Shown one piece after another: positions 45,467-53,209 of a DNA stretch of 64,000 nucleotides. The notes under the pieces are model-generated. The model saw only the letters and a list, made by a program, of their open reading frames with translations. It was not told the origin of the DNA and did not search any database. Both the position numbers and the translations under genes were made by a program. The stretch is from assembly GCF_014193515.1 (NCBI RefSeq), contig NZ_BLXX01000005.1:293370-357369 (forward strand). The letters are read 5' to 3'. The stretch comes from Geomonas silvestris. Its GTDB lineage: Bacteria; Desulfobacterota; Desulfuromonadia; Geobacterales; Geobacteraceae. The stretch's first letter is position 1, and every line of letters begins with the position of its first letter.

Positions 45467-45586
45467 TCATAGCAAAGGATGCCGACTCTCATAGAGTTTT
45501 TTTATCCTGTATGCCAGCGCCCGGGCCTCAGTCACAGGGCTGAATCGGTCACCTTCGGGATAGTTGCGGTGAAGGCTTTGTAGGTA
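45467..45586 (-). pseudogene. Possible protein-coding remnant in the leader of the flavoprotein gene
   Basis: On the minus strand a 39-codon open stretch reads YLQSLHRNYPEGDRFSPVTE and then ARALAYRIKKLYESRHPLL before TGA. It looks protein-like, but a stop at 45587-45589 precedes it and no start codon is in frame, so it would be a 3' gene fragment. No family recognised; chance cannot be excluded. Confidence 0.2.
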
Positions 45587-45635
45587 TTACGCCGAGACGG
45601 CGCCCGTTTGGGAGGCCGGTTTTCAGAGGATGTTG

Positions 45636-46250
45636 ATGTCGAAGCAGGTGAAGGTAACGGCGATCGTCGGCAGCTACCGCAAGGGCGGGATGATCGATCA
45701 GACCGTGGATGAGATGCTGCAGGCGGCCCGGGAGGAAGGGGCCGAGGTTTTCAAGGTCTACCTTTCGGATATCCGGGTGGAGTTTTGCACCAACTGCCGG
45801 CTCTGCGCCCAGGAGTCCGGGGCGGCACGCGGTCTTTGCCCGATAGCGGACGAGATGGGGGCCGTACTGGATCGTCTGGAGGCTTCCGACTCCATCATCC
45901 TGGCCTCGCCGACCAACTTCGCTACCGTTACCGCGCTCATGAAACGCTTTATCGAGCGGCTGGTCTGCTACGCCTACTGGCCCTGGGGCGCTCACGCGCC
46001 CAAACCGCGCAAGCGGGATTTGAGCCGCCGCGCGGTACTGGTCGCCTCCTCGGCGGCACCGGCTTTTCTGGCGCGGCTGGGGACCTCGCTCATCAAGCTG
46101 CTCAGGCAGGCCGCGGGCCTCTTGGGAGCCCGCACCGTCGGAGTGCTCTTCATCGGTCTTGCCGCCCGGGAAGAGCGCCAGTCCCCCAGTGACCGGATCA
46201 GGAAAAAGGCCCGGGTGCTGGGGAGGAAACTCTCCCATAGCGAGGCCTGA
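45636..46250 (+). CDS. Iron-sulfur flavoprotein, flavodoxin/NAD(P)H oxidoreductase family
   Basis: A 204-residue flavodoxin-fold protein. The FMN phosphate loop is IVGSYRKGGMIDQ and the later flavin segment SPTNFATVTALMKRFIER. A compact Cys motif FCTNCRLC with a fourth Cys in GLCPIAD matches the 4Fe-4S site of iron-sulfur flavoproteins that pass electrons to unknown acceptors. ATG 45636 has AGAGGA 5 nt upstream; the in-frame ATG at 45630 overlaps that site, so 45636 was chosen. The upstream promoter and dyad suggest it is regulated. Substrate unknown. Confidence 0.82.
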   Translation: MSKQVKVTAIVGSYRKGGMIDQTVDEMLQAAREEGAEVFKVYLSDIRVEFCTNCRLCAQESGAARGLCPIADEMGAVLDRLEASDSIILASPTNFATVTALMKRFIERLVCYAYWPWGAHAPKPRKRDLSRRAVLVASSAAPAFLARLGTSLIKLLRQAAGLLGARTVGVLFIGLAAREERQSPSDRIRKKARVLGRKLSHSEA

Positions 46251-46359
46251 GGGCTTCCCGGAAAAGCGGCGGCTTACCCGTGATACGTTCCCGTGCTTCG
46301 GGATTTGGTTGATCTCTTCCAGCAGGTACTACGATCATCCCATCATTGAGTGAGGTGCT

Positions 46360-46821
46360 ATGTTAATCCAGGGTGCATTCATGCATGTCAAGGATTCGGT
46401 GACGGCGGACCGGTTTCTCGCCCTTCTCGCGGATCAGGCGCCGCAGGGCCACTACTTCGTCGCACAACCGCCGCCGGGTATCATCATGACGGCTGCCATC
46501 GACTGGCGGGTCATCCTCCCCGACAACGAGGCCGCCGCTGAGCTGGCCACCGCCCTGTGGCGGGGGTACGAGTCGCTGGTGAAGCCGCTGGGGAAAAGAA
46601 GCCGCCACGAAAAGCCCGGGATCTTCATCCAGATCAAGAACCTGGCGGGGGATTGCGACCAGTTCACCGTCGGCACCGATGTCGACAAGAAGGACGGCTT
46701 GCTGCACCGGGTGAAGGAGAGCGTTGCCGTGCTGTCGTCCCGCAACAACGAGGCGGTGCTCAGGGAGATCGAGCAGACCTCTTCCTCCGATTACTGGCGC
46801 AGCTTCACCGGCCAGTCCTAA
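46360..46821 (+). CDS. Hypothetical protein of 153 aa
   Basis: A soluble 153-residue protein, no signal peptide or membrane segment. Segments VTADRFLALLADQAPQGHYF, GIIMTAAIDWRVILPDNEAA and EKPGIFIQIKNLAGDCDQFT look like a conserved globular domain, but no named family was recognised. ATG 46360 with a GAGG site. It lies between the iron-sulfur flavoprotein and the PAP2 phosphatase. The gene is complete and has normal codon use for the window. Confidence 0.55.
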   Translation: MLIQGAFMHVKDSVTADRFLALLADQAPQGHYFVAQPPPGIIMTAAIDWRVILPDNEAAAELATALWRGYESLVKPLGKRSRHEKPGIFIQIKNLAGDCDQFTVGTDVDKKDGLLHRVKESVAVLSSRNNEAVLREIEQTSSSDYWRSFTGQS

Positions 46822-46956
46822 AAACGTCTGCGCGGGCCGGCGCTGCCACCACCCGCGCAGATCCCGCACCGAGGCTCTCGGCAGGCGGTGCCGCACCTGC
46901 CGAATGCTTACTTGCCCTGCGTCGTTTCGTCATCCCCAGCCTAGAACCCTCCGCGC

Positions 46957-46985
46957 TTGACACGGGTCTTTATTGGTATTCAATA
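46957..46985 (+). promoter_or_regulatory. Promoter-like sequence at the start of the PAP2 gene
   Basis: A perfect -35 TTGACA (46957-46962); the best -10 is TTCAAT with a 16-bp spacer or AATAAT with 19 bp. It overlaps the annotated N-terminus of the PAP2 gene, which makes its true start uncertain. Confidence 0.4.
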
Positions 46986-48010
46986 ATGCAACGGCCCGCA
47001 TCGCACCTTTCACCATCGTAGTGCTCCTCTTCGCGGCGCAGCTTCTCGCGCCCCCCCTGCTGCGTGCAGCCGACCCGCCAACTTCCTGCTCGGAAGCGAC
47101 AGAAACCAATGAAAGAGGGCTCTGCAGCGAGTCCCCCGATCTGAACTTCAGCCCCGGCGCCTCGTCGATGGGGACCGGGGGGGCTCTCGACGGGCTTCAA
47201 CCACCCGTACCGTTAGCTACGCCTCCCGCCGGTCCTGCTGCGCTGCAGGGCACGGGCTCCCCGGAGACGGGAAGCTGGCGCTGGAGGCGCGCCGGTTGGT
47301 GGGATTACCTCGGTTCCGGCCTGGCCATCGGGGCGACGCTATTTTCCGAGTCGGTGTACGGCGAGCCTGCTTCTCCGCGCTGGAGCGCGCGTAACGGGCT
47401 CGACGAGGGGGTGCGCGACCTGCTGCTGATCTCCAGCAAGCGCGGGCGCGAGATCGCCGAATTCTCCGGCGACCTTTTGATGGCTGCGCTGATCGGCGCT
47501 CCGGTGGTCGATGCCCTGACAAGGCTCGGGTTGCGGGACCGCAACTGGGACGCGCTCTGGCAGACCGAGATGATCAACCTGGAATCCTTCGCCTTCACGA
47601 GCCTTGCCTCCAGCGTCCTCATGAACAGCGTGCGCCGCGAGAAACCCTACGCCCGTACCTGCGCCGGTACCAACTGTGAAGACTACGAGGAGCGCAACCG
47701 GAGCATGCCGAGCGGGCACGTCGCCTTCGCCTTTACCGGGGCGGGACTCCTCTGTACCAACCACGCCTTCCAGCATCCCTACCAGGATCCGGAAAACGAG
47801 CGCCTGGCCTGCGGGGCCTCCCTGGGAGTCGCCGCGGCGACCGGCCTGCTGCGCATCATGGCGGACCGGCACTACACCACCGACGTCCTGGCCGGGACCG
47901 GGATCGGGCTCGTCTCCGGTTTCCTTTTGCCGCGGCTTTGGCACTACGGTTTCGGCCCCCCCCCGCCGCAGCCACTGAAGGGGAGGGGGGCGCGGCGCGA
48001 GGCTCTTTGA
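46973..48010 (+). CDS. Secreted PAP2-type phosphatase
   Basis: Membrane-associated phosphatase of the PAP2/BacA-like superfamily, 345 residues. The three motifs of the family are present: KPYAR (in RREKPYARTC), PSGH (RSMPSGHVAFAF) and R-x5-H-x3-D (RIMADRHYTTD). A signal segment (PFTIVVLLFAAQLLAPPLLR) precedes a Pro-rich linker. Likely substrates are lipid or sugar-lipid phosphates. The start is uncertain: the TTG at 46973 overlaps a promoter-like sequence and lacks a ribosome site; GTG 47021 is in frame but would cut the signal peptide, and ATG 46987 is out of frame. Confidence 0.8.
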   Translation: MVFNNATARIAPFTIVVLLFAAQLLAPPLLRAADPPTSCSEATETNERGLCSESPDLNFSPGASSMGTGGALDGLQPPVPLATPPAGPAALQGTGSPETGSWRWRRAGWWDYLGSGLAIGATLFSESVYGEPASPRWSARNGLDEGVRDLLLISSKRGREIAEFSGDLLMAALIGAPVVDALTRLGLRDRNWDALWQTEMINLESFAFTSLASSVLMNSVRREKPYARTCAGTNCEDYEERNRSMPSGHVAFAFTGAGLLCTNHAFQHPYQDPENERLACGASLGVAAATGLLRIMADRHYTTDVLAGTGIGLVSGFLLPRLWHYGFGPPPPQPLKGRGARREAL

Positions 48011-48108
48011 CCCTGGTCCCGCAGCCCCTGGAAGGGGGTGCCGCACTCATCTGCCAGGTGCGGTTTTGACGGAGCCCGTGTCGCGCGGGGGCAAAGGAGC
48101 TGTCAGCT

Positions 48109-48150
48109 TCCCCCTCACCCCGACTCTCTCCCGCAAGGGGAGAGGGGGGC
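48109..48150. repeat. CCCTCTCCC-family repeat, copy 3 (inverted)
   Basis: CCCCTCACCCCGACTCTCTC then CCGCAAGGGGAGAGGGG, the reverse complement form of the copies at 6914 and 22963, between the PAP2 gene and the feo terminator. Confidence 0.7.
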
Positions 48151-48182
48151 CAGCCGTAGCGTAGGAACGAGGACAGAGAACA

Positions 48183-48222
48183 AAAAGACCCCGGAGGCTC
48201 AGTTAAAGCTTCCGGGGTCTTC
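48183..48222 (-). terminator. Intrinsic terminator of the feo operon
   Basis: AGACCCCGGAGGCT pairs with AGCTTCCGGGGTCT around a short loop, followed by TTTTT on the minus strand, 64 bp past the last feo gene. Confidence 0.88.
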
Positions 48223-48285
48223 TGTTTCAGTGCTGCCGCGCACGCGCTACGCAGTGCGATGGCGCGAACTTCCCGCGCACCGGGT

Positions 48286-48414
48286 TTATTTCTTGTGGCA
48301 ACTCCCGTCGCAGCTGCCGTGGCAGTGCCCCTTCTTCTTCCAGAGCGAGTGGTAGAGCAGGTAGCTGGCCCCCGCCAGGATGACCGTCGCAATGATCATA
48401 TCCGATATTCCCAT
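48286..48414 (-). CDS. FeoB-associated Cys-rich membrane protein
   Basis: A 42-residue protein with one membrane segment (MIIATVILAGASYLLYHSLW) and a short tail KKKGHCHGSCDGSCHKK rich in Cys and His. Genes like this follow feoB in many genomes and are thought to assist ferrous iron transport by binding metal. ATG 48414 has a GGAGGG site and overlaps the end of feoB. Identification rests on size, Cys/His tail and position; the exact role is unproved. Confidence 0.85.
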   Translation of the reverse strand: MGISDMIIATVILAGASYLLYHSLWKKKGHCHGSCDGSCHKK

Positions 48415-48415
48415 G

Positions 48416-50659
48416 TTACCCTCCAAATCCGAGTAGTTTTCCGCCCTGGTAGACCAGAAGCGCCATGCTCCAGGCGAGCACCATCTGGTAGCCGAAGGCG
48501 ATGCCGTACCATTTCCAGGTGCCGAACTCGTGCACCATGGCGACCGCCGCGACCACGCACGGCATGTACAAGAGCACGAAGGTGATGAAGGCGTAGGCCG
48601 CCAGCGGGGTGAACTGCTTCTTGAGCTCCTCCCTAAGCGGCGTGCGCTCGGCGAGCTTCTCGGCGTCCTCGTCCGTGGAGAGGCTGGAGACCCCGAAGGT
48701 CGAGGTGACGTTGTTGACCGATTCACCGAGCGCCTTCACGAGCCCCGAGCCTGCCGTCTGGAGGTCCTGGGCAAAGGTCGGTTTCTCGGCCTTTTTCTCC
48801 TCGGCCTTCTTCACGTAGATCTCGCCCATGGTCCCGACCACGATCTCCTTGGCTACCAGCCCCGCGATGAGCGAGGAGCTTGCTTCCCAGGAGCCGAAAC
48901 CCAAGGGGGAGAGTGCCGGAGCGACCGCGGCGCCCACCTGCCCCAGGTAGGAGTCGCGCTTGTGCTCGACGCCCCAGGGGAGGTTCAACAGGAACCAGAC
49001 CATGATGGAGACCGCCAGGATGTAGGTGCCGGCTTTGACCAGGAAGTGCTTCCCTTTCTCCCAGGTGTGGATCATGAGGCTCTTAAAAGAAGGGACCCGG
49101 TACGGCGGGAGCTCCATGATGAACATCGGTGCGTCGCCCCTGAAGAGGGTCTTCTTGAAGATGAAGCCCATGACGATGGCGAGCACGATCCCCATCACGT
49201 AGAGCGACCAGAGTACGGTCCCGCCGTTTTTCGGGAAGAAGGCGCCGATGAAGACCACGTAGACCGGAAGCCGGGCGCCGCAGGACATGAGCGGCACCAA
49301 AAGGGCGGTGAGCGCCTTGTCGCGCGGGTTCTCCAGGGTCCGGGTGGCGTAGATGGCCGGCACGTTGCAGCCAAAGCCCAACAGCATGGGGATGAAGGAC
49401 TTGCCGTGCAGGCCGATGGCGTGCATGGCGCGGTCCATCACGAACGCCGCGCGGGCCATGTAGCCGCTCCCTTCCAGGAAGGTGATGAAGAACATCATGG
49501 CGAAGATCATCGGCACGAAGACCAGGACGTTGCCGGTGCCGGCGATGACGCCGTCGGTGGCGAGCGACACGGTCCACTCCGGCGCGTGGATCAGCCCCAA
49601 GAGCGCCTCGGCCCAGTGCTTGAACGGGCCGGCGATCATCGAGGAGATCCAGTCGGCCAGGGGCTTCGAGACGTCGAAGGTGAGCTTGAACATGATCCAC
49701 ATGGCGGCGAGGAAGATCGGGATCCCGAACACCCGGTGCAGCACGATGCGGTCGATCTTCTCGGTGACCTCGGTGCGCGGGAGCTCGGGTTTCTTCAGCA
49801 CTTCCCGGGTGAGGCCGGTGGCGAGCGAGTAGCGCACCTCGGCAAGCACCGCCTCGAGGTCCTCGCCGTGGGCGCGCCGCAAGTGATGCAGGGCTTCCGG
49901 GAGAAGCGTCTCCTCGGTGAGGTTGGTCGCCTTGCGCACCTCTGCGTCCCCCTCAATGAGTTTCAGCAAAAGCCAGCGCGAGGGATAGCGCTCCAAAAGC
50001 GCCGGAGCCGAAGTGCGCAGGTTCCCGGCGATGAACTCGGCCGCAGCCTCGATGTCCTCGCCGTAGTTAAGCTGGTGCGGCACGGCCAGCTGCGGGGATT
50101 TCTCGCCGCTTACCGCGACCTGCAGCAGCTGGTCGAGGCCGGTTTTCTTGGTGGCGGAGGTCGGGACGACCGGGATCCCCAGCATCTTCTCCATTTGCGC
50201 CACGTCGATGCGGTACCCCTTGGCCTGCGCCTCGTCGTAGATGTTGAGCGCCATGACCACCGGGATCCCCAACTCCATGAGCTGCACGGTGAGGTAGAGG
50301 TTGCGCTCCAGGTTGGTGGCGTCCACCACGTTCAGGATCAGGTCGGGGCGCTCCTCGACCAGGTAGTCGCGGGCGATGATCTCCTCCTGCGTGTACGGGG
50401 AGAGCGAGTAGGTGCCGGGGAGGTCGACCAGGCGGATCTTGGTCCCCTGGTACTCGAAGGAGGCCTCCTTCTTCTCGACCGTGACGCCGGGCCAGTTGCC
50501 GACGTGCAGGCGCGAACCGGCGATGGCGTTGATGAGCGTCGATTTGCCGGCGTTGGGGTTGCCGGCGACGGCGATGGTAAGCACCCGCTGTTCCACCGGA
50601 CGCAGGTTCCCGTGCCTGTTGGCGGGTTCCTGCTCCTTCACTGCGCTCTGAGCGTTCAT
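48416..50659 (-). CDS. feoB: Ferrous iron transport protein B
   Basis: GTPase-driven Fe(II) permease of the inner membrane, 747 residues. N-terminal G domain: G1 AGNPNAGKST, G3 DLPGTYS and the G4 position in ALNIYDEAQ. The helical spacer is followed by gate repeats and membrane helices, including GFGCNVPAIYATRTLENPRD and MSCGARLPVYVVFIGAFF, the two FeoB signature motifs with the Cys residues of the permeation path. ATG 50659 overlaps the stop of the upstream feoA by 4 nt. The N-terminus carries an extra 25-residue polar stretch before the G domain. Confidence 0.96.
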   Translation of the reverse strand: MNAQSAVKEQEPANRHGNLRPVEQRVLTIAVAGNPNAGKSTLINAIAGSRLHVGNWPGVTVEKKEASFEYQGTKIRLVDLPGTYSLSPYTQEEIIARDYLVEERPDLILNVVDATNLERNLYLTVQLMELGIPVVMALNIYDEAQAKGYRIDVAQMEKMLGIPVVPTSATKKTGLDQLLQVAVSGEKSPQLAVPHQLNYGEDIEAAAEFIAGNLRTSAPALLERYPSRWLLLKLIEGDAEVRKATNLTEETLLPEALHHLRRAHGEDLEAVLAEVRYSLATGLTREVLKKPELPRTEVTEKIDRIVLHRVFGIPIFLAAMWIMFKLTFDVSKPLADWISSMIAGPFKHWAEALLGLIHAPEWTVSLATDGVIAGTGNVLVFVPMIFAMMFFITFLEGSGYMARAAFVMDRAMHAIGLHGKSFIPMLLGFGCNVPAIYATRTLENPRDKALTALLVPLMSCGARLPVYVVFIGAFFPKNGGTVLWSLYVMGIVLAIVMGFIFKKTLFRGDAPMFIMELPPYRVPSFKSLMIHTWEKGKHFLVKAGTYILAVSIMVWFLLNLPWGVEHKRDSYLGQVGAAVAPALSPLGFGSWEASSSLIAGLVAKEIVVGTMGEIYVKKAEEKKAEKPTFAQDLQTAGSGLVKALGESVNNVTSTFGVSSLSTDEDAEKLAERTPLREELKKQFTPLAAYAFITFVLLYMPCVVAAVAMVHEFGTWKWYGIAFGYQMVLAWSMALLVYQGGKLLGFGG

Positions 50660-50883
50660 GCCAGCACCTCCACCGCGATACCTTCCGCCTCGTTCTTGCG
50701 CAGCGAGAGGTTGTAGCTCTTGATGTAAACCTCGATCGGGTCGCCCATGGGGGCCACCTTGACGACCTTCACCTCCTCGCCCACCAACACCCCCATGTCC
50801 ATGAGGCGCCGCTTCAAGGGGCCGATCGCCCCGATGGACACGATGCGCCCCTTCTGTCCCGGTTTGAGTACTGCCAGATTCAT
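50656..50883 (-). CDS. feoA: FeoA family protein, second copy
   Basis: A 75-residue SH3-like FeoA domain: MNLAVLKPGQKGRIVSIGAI then LKRRLMDMGVLVGEEVKVVK, and MGDPIEVYIKSYNLSLRKNE. FeoA supports FeoB activity. ATG 50883 has AGGAGG, and the stop overlaps the feoB start (ATGA). It is the feoA nearest feoB. Together with the upstream feoA this gives the feoA-feoA-feoB arrangement, common in Geobacter. Confidence 0.93.
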   Translation of the reverse strand: MNLAVLKPGQKGRIVSIGAIGPLKRRLMDMGVLVGEEVKVVKVAPMGDPIEVYIKSYNLSLRKNEAEGIAVEVLA

Positions 50884-51131
50884 CGTCCCGCCTCCTTGAT
50901 CAATATCTTCATCGCCATGCTGCGGTCCACGGCTATGCGCGATTCGTCTACTTTCAAAAGAACCGGGCTGCCGTTGTTGAGCATCTGCACCGTCTTGCCG
51001 ATGCGCAGTCCGAGGTCCTCGATGCGGCAGTCGCACTTGGTTTTCTCACAGCAAGACGCGCTGGAAGGGGCGATCCTGATTTCGACGATCTCGCCGTGTT
51101 CGCCGGTACTTAATAGTCCGAGGGGTATCAT
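50880..51131 (-). CDS. feoA: FeoA family protein, first copy
   Basis: An 83-residue FeoA domain (MIPLGLLSTGEHGEIVEIRI, then CDCRIEDLGLRIGKTVQMLN). It carries a Cys-rich insert, SSASCCEKTKCDCRIED, not seen in the second copy, which could bind metal. ATG 51131 has an AAAGGAG site and its stop overlaps the next feoA by 4 nt. It may have its own regulatory role; a Fur box was not found in the 240 bp upstream. Confidence 0.9.
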   Translation of the reverse strand: MIPLGLLSTGEHGEIVEIRIAPSSASCCEKTKCDCRIEDLGLRIGKTVQMLNNGSPVLLKVDESRIAVDRSMAMKILIKEAGR

Positions 51132-51370
51132 GGCTTACTCCTTTTCTGGGTTGCGCTGCGCCCCAGCTCTCGCGTGTGCTTTGAACCGACGGTTCCGTAA
51201 CTCACCTTGGCGCGCATGGGTGGCAAGCACCCGAACGCCAAAGGCGGTGCGGCAGGAAGGATCGAGCGAGAGCGTGGGAGCGCATCTTGGCTGCCTTAAC
51301 TGTTTCTTGTCTGGAGGCTGGCTGGTGTCGCCGGGCGGCGACGTGGCTGGCTGGATTCCCTGGGCAGGGA

Positions 51371-51553
51371 TTACTTGGTGAGGATGAGTTTTCCGTTGCT
51401 GGTGATGCGCAGCAGGTATTCGGCGTCGGCGTGCAGGATGATGAGTTCCTTGCCGCCGCCCATCAGTTCGGCGCTGGTGACGGTTCTAGGTTTGACTGCG
51501 TGGGCGCGTTTGGGGACGGCGGATTGGCTCTCCCCGCTGGCGACGTTCATCAT
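51371..51553 (-). CDS. hemP: Hemin uptake protein HemP
   Basis: A 60-residue protein. The HemP signature is the C-terminal half, LMGGGKELIILHADAEYLLR then ITSNGKLILTK, which matches the small HemP/DUF2229-like fold linked to Fur-regulated haem uptake. The N-terminal 30 residues are polar and unconserved. ATG 51553 with AGGAGG (ATG 51550 is also possible). Placement between a Cys-rich small protein and feoA, all on the minus strand, fits an iron-response operon. Confidence 0.85.
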   Translation of the reverse strand: MMNVASGESQSAVPKRAHAVKPRTVTSAELMGGGKELIILHADAEYLLRITSNGKLILTK

Positions 51554-51571
51554 GGGACCTCCTGGTGCTGC

Positions 51572-51829
51572 TCAGTTTATAGTAGCGCGGCCTCCGCACA
51601 GGGCGGCGCCAGCGCAGGAAACGCAATTAAAAGGGGTGCAGTCGCTTTCGGAAGAACCTGTGCTGCGGTCAAGGTGCGCAGCGGCGCCGGTAAAGACAGC
51701 CACGGCGTCCCAGGCCTCGGCCGCGTTCGGCTGCTGGTCCAGGAACCACAGTCCGACGCCAGCTGCCCGGGTGGACTGAGAAACTTCGCCTACCAGGCAC
51801 TCCTGGCCGCTTATCATGGCTTCACGCAT
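51572..51829 (-). CDS. Small Cys-rich protein of the feo/hemP region
   Basis: An 85-residue protein (MREAMISGQECLVGEVSQST...). An Ala-rich middle is followed by a C-terminal Cys-rich end, SDCTPFNCVSCAGAALCGG, with four Cys in about 17 residues. ATG 51829 has a strong GGAGGAAG site; the ATG at 51865 lacks one, so the shorter form was used. No family recognised. Lying 18 bp before hemP in the same direction, it is likely part of the same transcript. Metal binding by the Cys cluster or processing as a small exported peptide are both possible. Confidence 0.55.
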   Translation of the reverse strand: MREAMISGQECLVGEVSQSTRAAGVGLWFLDQQPNAAEAWDAVAVFTGAAAHLDRSTGSSESDCTPFNCVSCAGAALCGGRATIN

Positions 51830-51865
51830 GGGACTTCCTCCGGCGGTGATGACTTCCAATTTCAT

Positions 51866-52403
51866 TACAGCGACGCAAGTCAGGGTGGTTTGTTCGGTGC
51901 GCAGCGTGGGTAAAACCGTTACTGCTCCCCGCGCTGCGTGGTCTCTAGGCGGGGCCGTAGCTTCGAAGTGCCGAAGTTGCGGTGAATATGGTTTTGAAAA
52001 TTGAATTCGTTTATAGCGTCGAGTTCCGCTGAAGTCAAGACAAAATTTGAGTTGGGGAGGATTGGGGTTGACGGGGTCAGGATAACTGGATACGGGGAGA
52101 ATGCACGCCGGTTCCGGGGGAGGGCGTCGGGCATGCGGCTGCCATACGACTTGAGGAAGGCGATGCCGCGCCAGGGGGTCCTTAAAAGAGTTTTATCTTG
52201 GTAGCAGGAAGAATCGGATCAACGGGATACTGCCTTTCCGATAGGTGCCGGACTCTCTCCTGATCCTGAAACTATTTAGCGAGGGGCAGCTTGCCTGGGC
52301 AGATGTGTCTTCAAAAGCCGCGCCTTTGACATGATGACGATGGACCTTCCTCGTTGGCCAGGACCGGCGGGGCGGTCCCGCAGTCGATCATTAAAAAAAG
52401 GCC
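51866..52403. other. Long non-coding gap between the feo/hemP operon and fur
   Basis: About 540 bp with no gene of convincing quality; frames at 51919-52134 and 51816-52004 lack ribosome sites. The divergent promoter for the feo/hemP operon should be here but was not pinned down; a weak AT-rich TTGAAAATTGAATT element is near 51990. Confidence 0.5.
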
Positions 52404-52432
52404 TTGACATCTTCGTGATCAGCCCTTATAAA
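52404..52432 (+). promoter_or_regulatory. Strong sigma-70 promoter of fur
   Basis: TTGACA (52404-52409), exactly 17 bp, TATAAA (52427-52432): near-perfect consensus. Transcription would start about 52439 and give a leader of about 215 nt before fur. Confidence 0.75.
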
Positions 52433-52447
52433 CGAAAACAACTTTCA
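52433..52447 (+). promoter_or_regulatory. Fur-box-like site over the fur transcription start
   Basis: CGAAAACAACTTTCA, a GAAA-N5-TTTC dyad directly after the -10. Same geometry as the better site at 52597. A weaker match to the 7-1-7 Fur pattern. Confidence 0.4.
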
Positions 52448-52596
52448 AAACCGTTTCTCCTCCCCTCGATAAGCCAGCCCCCCAAAAGCCAGCCAAAGAG
52501 AACGATATCGGCATCTACACACACGGATGAGCTTGTCTCTGTTTGGCGCTCCCTGCGTCTATTCAGCTGCCGCAGCGCGTTTTTCTGTTCGGTGCG

Positions 52597-52611
52597 TGAA
52601 AGTGAATTTCA
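52597..52611 (+). promoter_or_regulatory. Fur-box-like site in the fur leader
   Basis: TGAAAGTGAATTTCA, a 7-1-7 dyad with one mismatch, 43 bp before the fur start. Consistent with autoregulation, through DNA binding here or through the first site. Confidence 0.6.
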
Positions 52612-52654
52612 AAGTTGTTGCCGGGGCTTCCCCGACCGGCAGCCAGAGGCTTCT

Positions 52655-53089
52655 TTGCAACACAACCCAAAAGAAATCCTGAGAAGGTACCTGGCGGAGC
52701 GCGGCCTGAAGATCACCCGGCAGCGCTACATCATCCTGGAGGCCTTCATCGAGCTCGGCAGGCACCTGCACGTGGACGAGTTCTACCCGATCCTCCGGAC
52801 CAAGTACCCAAAGATCGGACACGCCACGGTCTACCGGTCGCTTAAGCTCTTCGCCGAGTCGGGGATCGCCCGCGAGGTCCGTTTCGGCGACGGCCTCACC
52901 CGCTACGAGCTGGTCACCGACGGCGTGCGCCACGACCATCTTCTGTGCACCGCCTGCGGCACCATCACCGAATTCGAAAGCCCCGGGCTGGGGCAGTTGG
53001 AAGCAAGCATCGTCCAGAACCACGGCTTCAAGGTGCAGAGCCTGCAGATCGAGCTGCGCGGCGTCTGCAGCCAATGCCTGTCTTCCTAG
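52655..53089 (+). CDS. fur: Fur-family iron-responsive regulator
   Basis: A 144-residue Fur protein. N-terminal winged helix (EILRRYLAERGLKITRQRYI and HATVYRSLKLFAESGIAREV), then the metal-site segment with HDHLLCTACGTITEFESPGL. The structural Zn pair is CTAC and CSQC near the C-terminus. The TTG at 52655 with an AGAGGC site was chosen. The longer frame from 52331 reads through the promoter and Fur box and has no family similarity. Two Fur-box-like sites upstream suggest autoregulation, and the flanking iron genes support Fur over PerR or Zur. Confidence 0.85.
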   Translation: MQHNPKEILRRYLAERGLKITRQRYIILEAFIELGRHLHVDEFYPILRTKYPKIGHATVYRSLKLFAESGIAREVRFGDGLTRYELVTDGVRHDHLLCTACGTITEFESPGLGQLEASIVQNHGFKVQSLQIELRGVCSQCLSS

Positions 53090-53209
53090 CCGCAACCCGG
53101 CCTTCGTGCACGGGATCCGCACCACGTGAGTCCCTGTCTGGGACAGAACCGTTTTCATAACCTGCAATCGGAGCCGGTTGGGCTCCATAACCAGATCGAG
53201 GAGGGAAAG

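Noticed and set aside
45500..45630. Molybdenum-cofactor or cyclic-di-GMP riboswitch in the flavoprotein leader
   Set aside because: I could not match the conserved cores of either class, so it is listed only as a structured leader.
52331..52654. N-terminal extension of Fur
   Set aside because: Would place the consensus promoter and Fur boxes inside coding sequence, and the extra 108 residues match nothing in Fur.
52527..52679. Small ORF MSLSLFGAPC... in the fur leader
   Set aside because: No ribosome site, and it runs through the Fur box and into fur in another frame.
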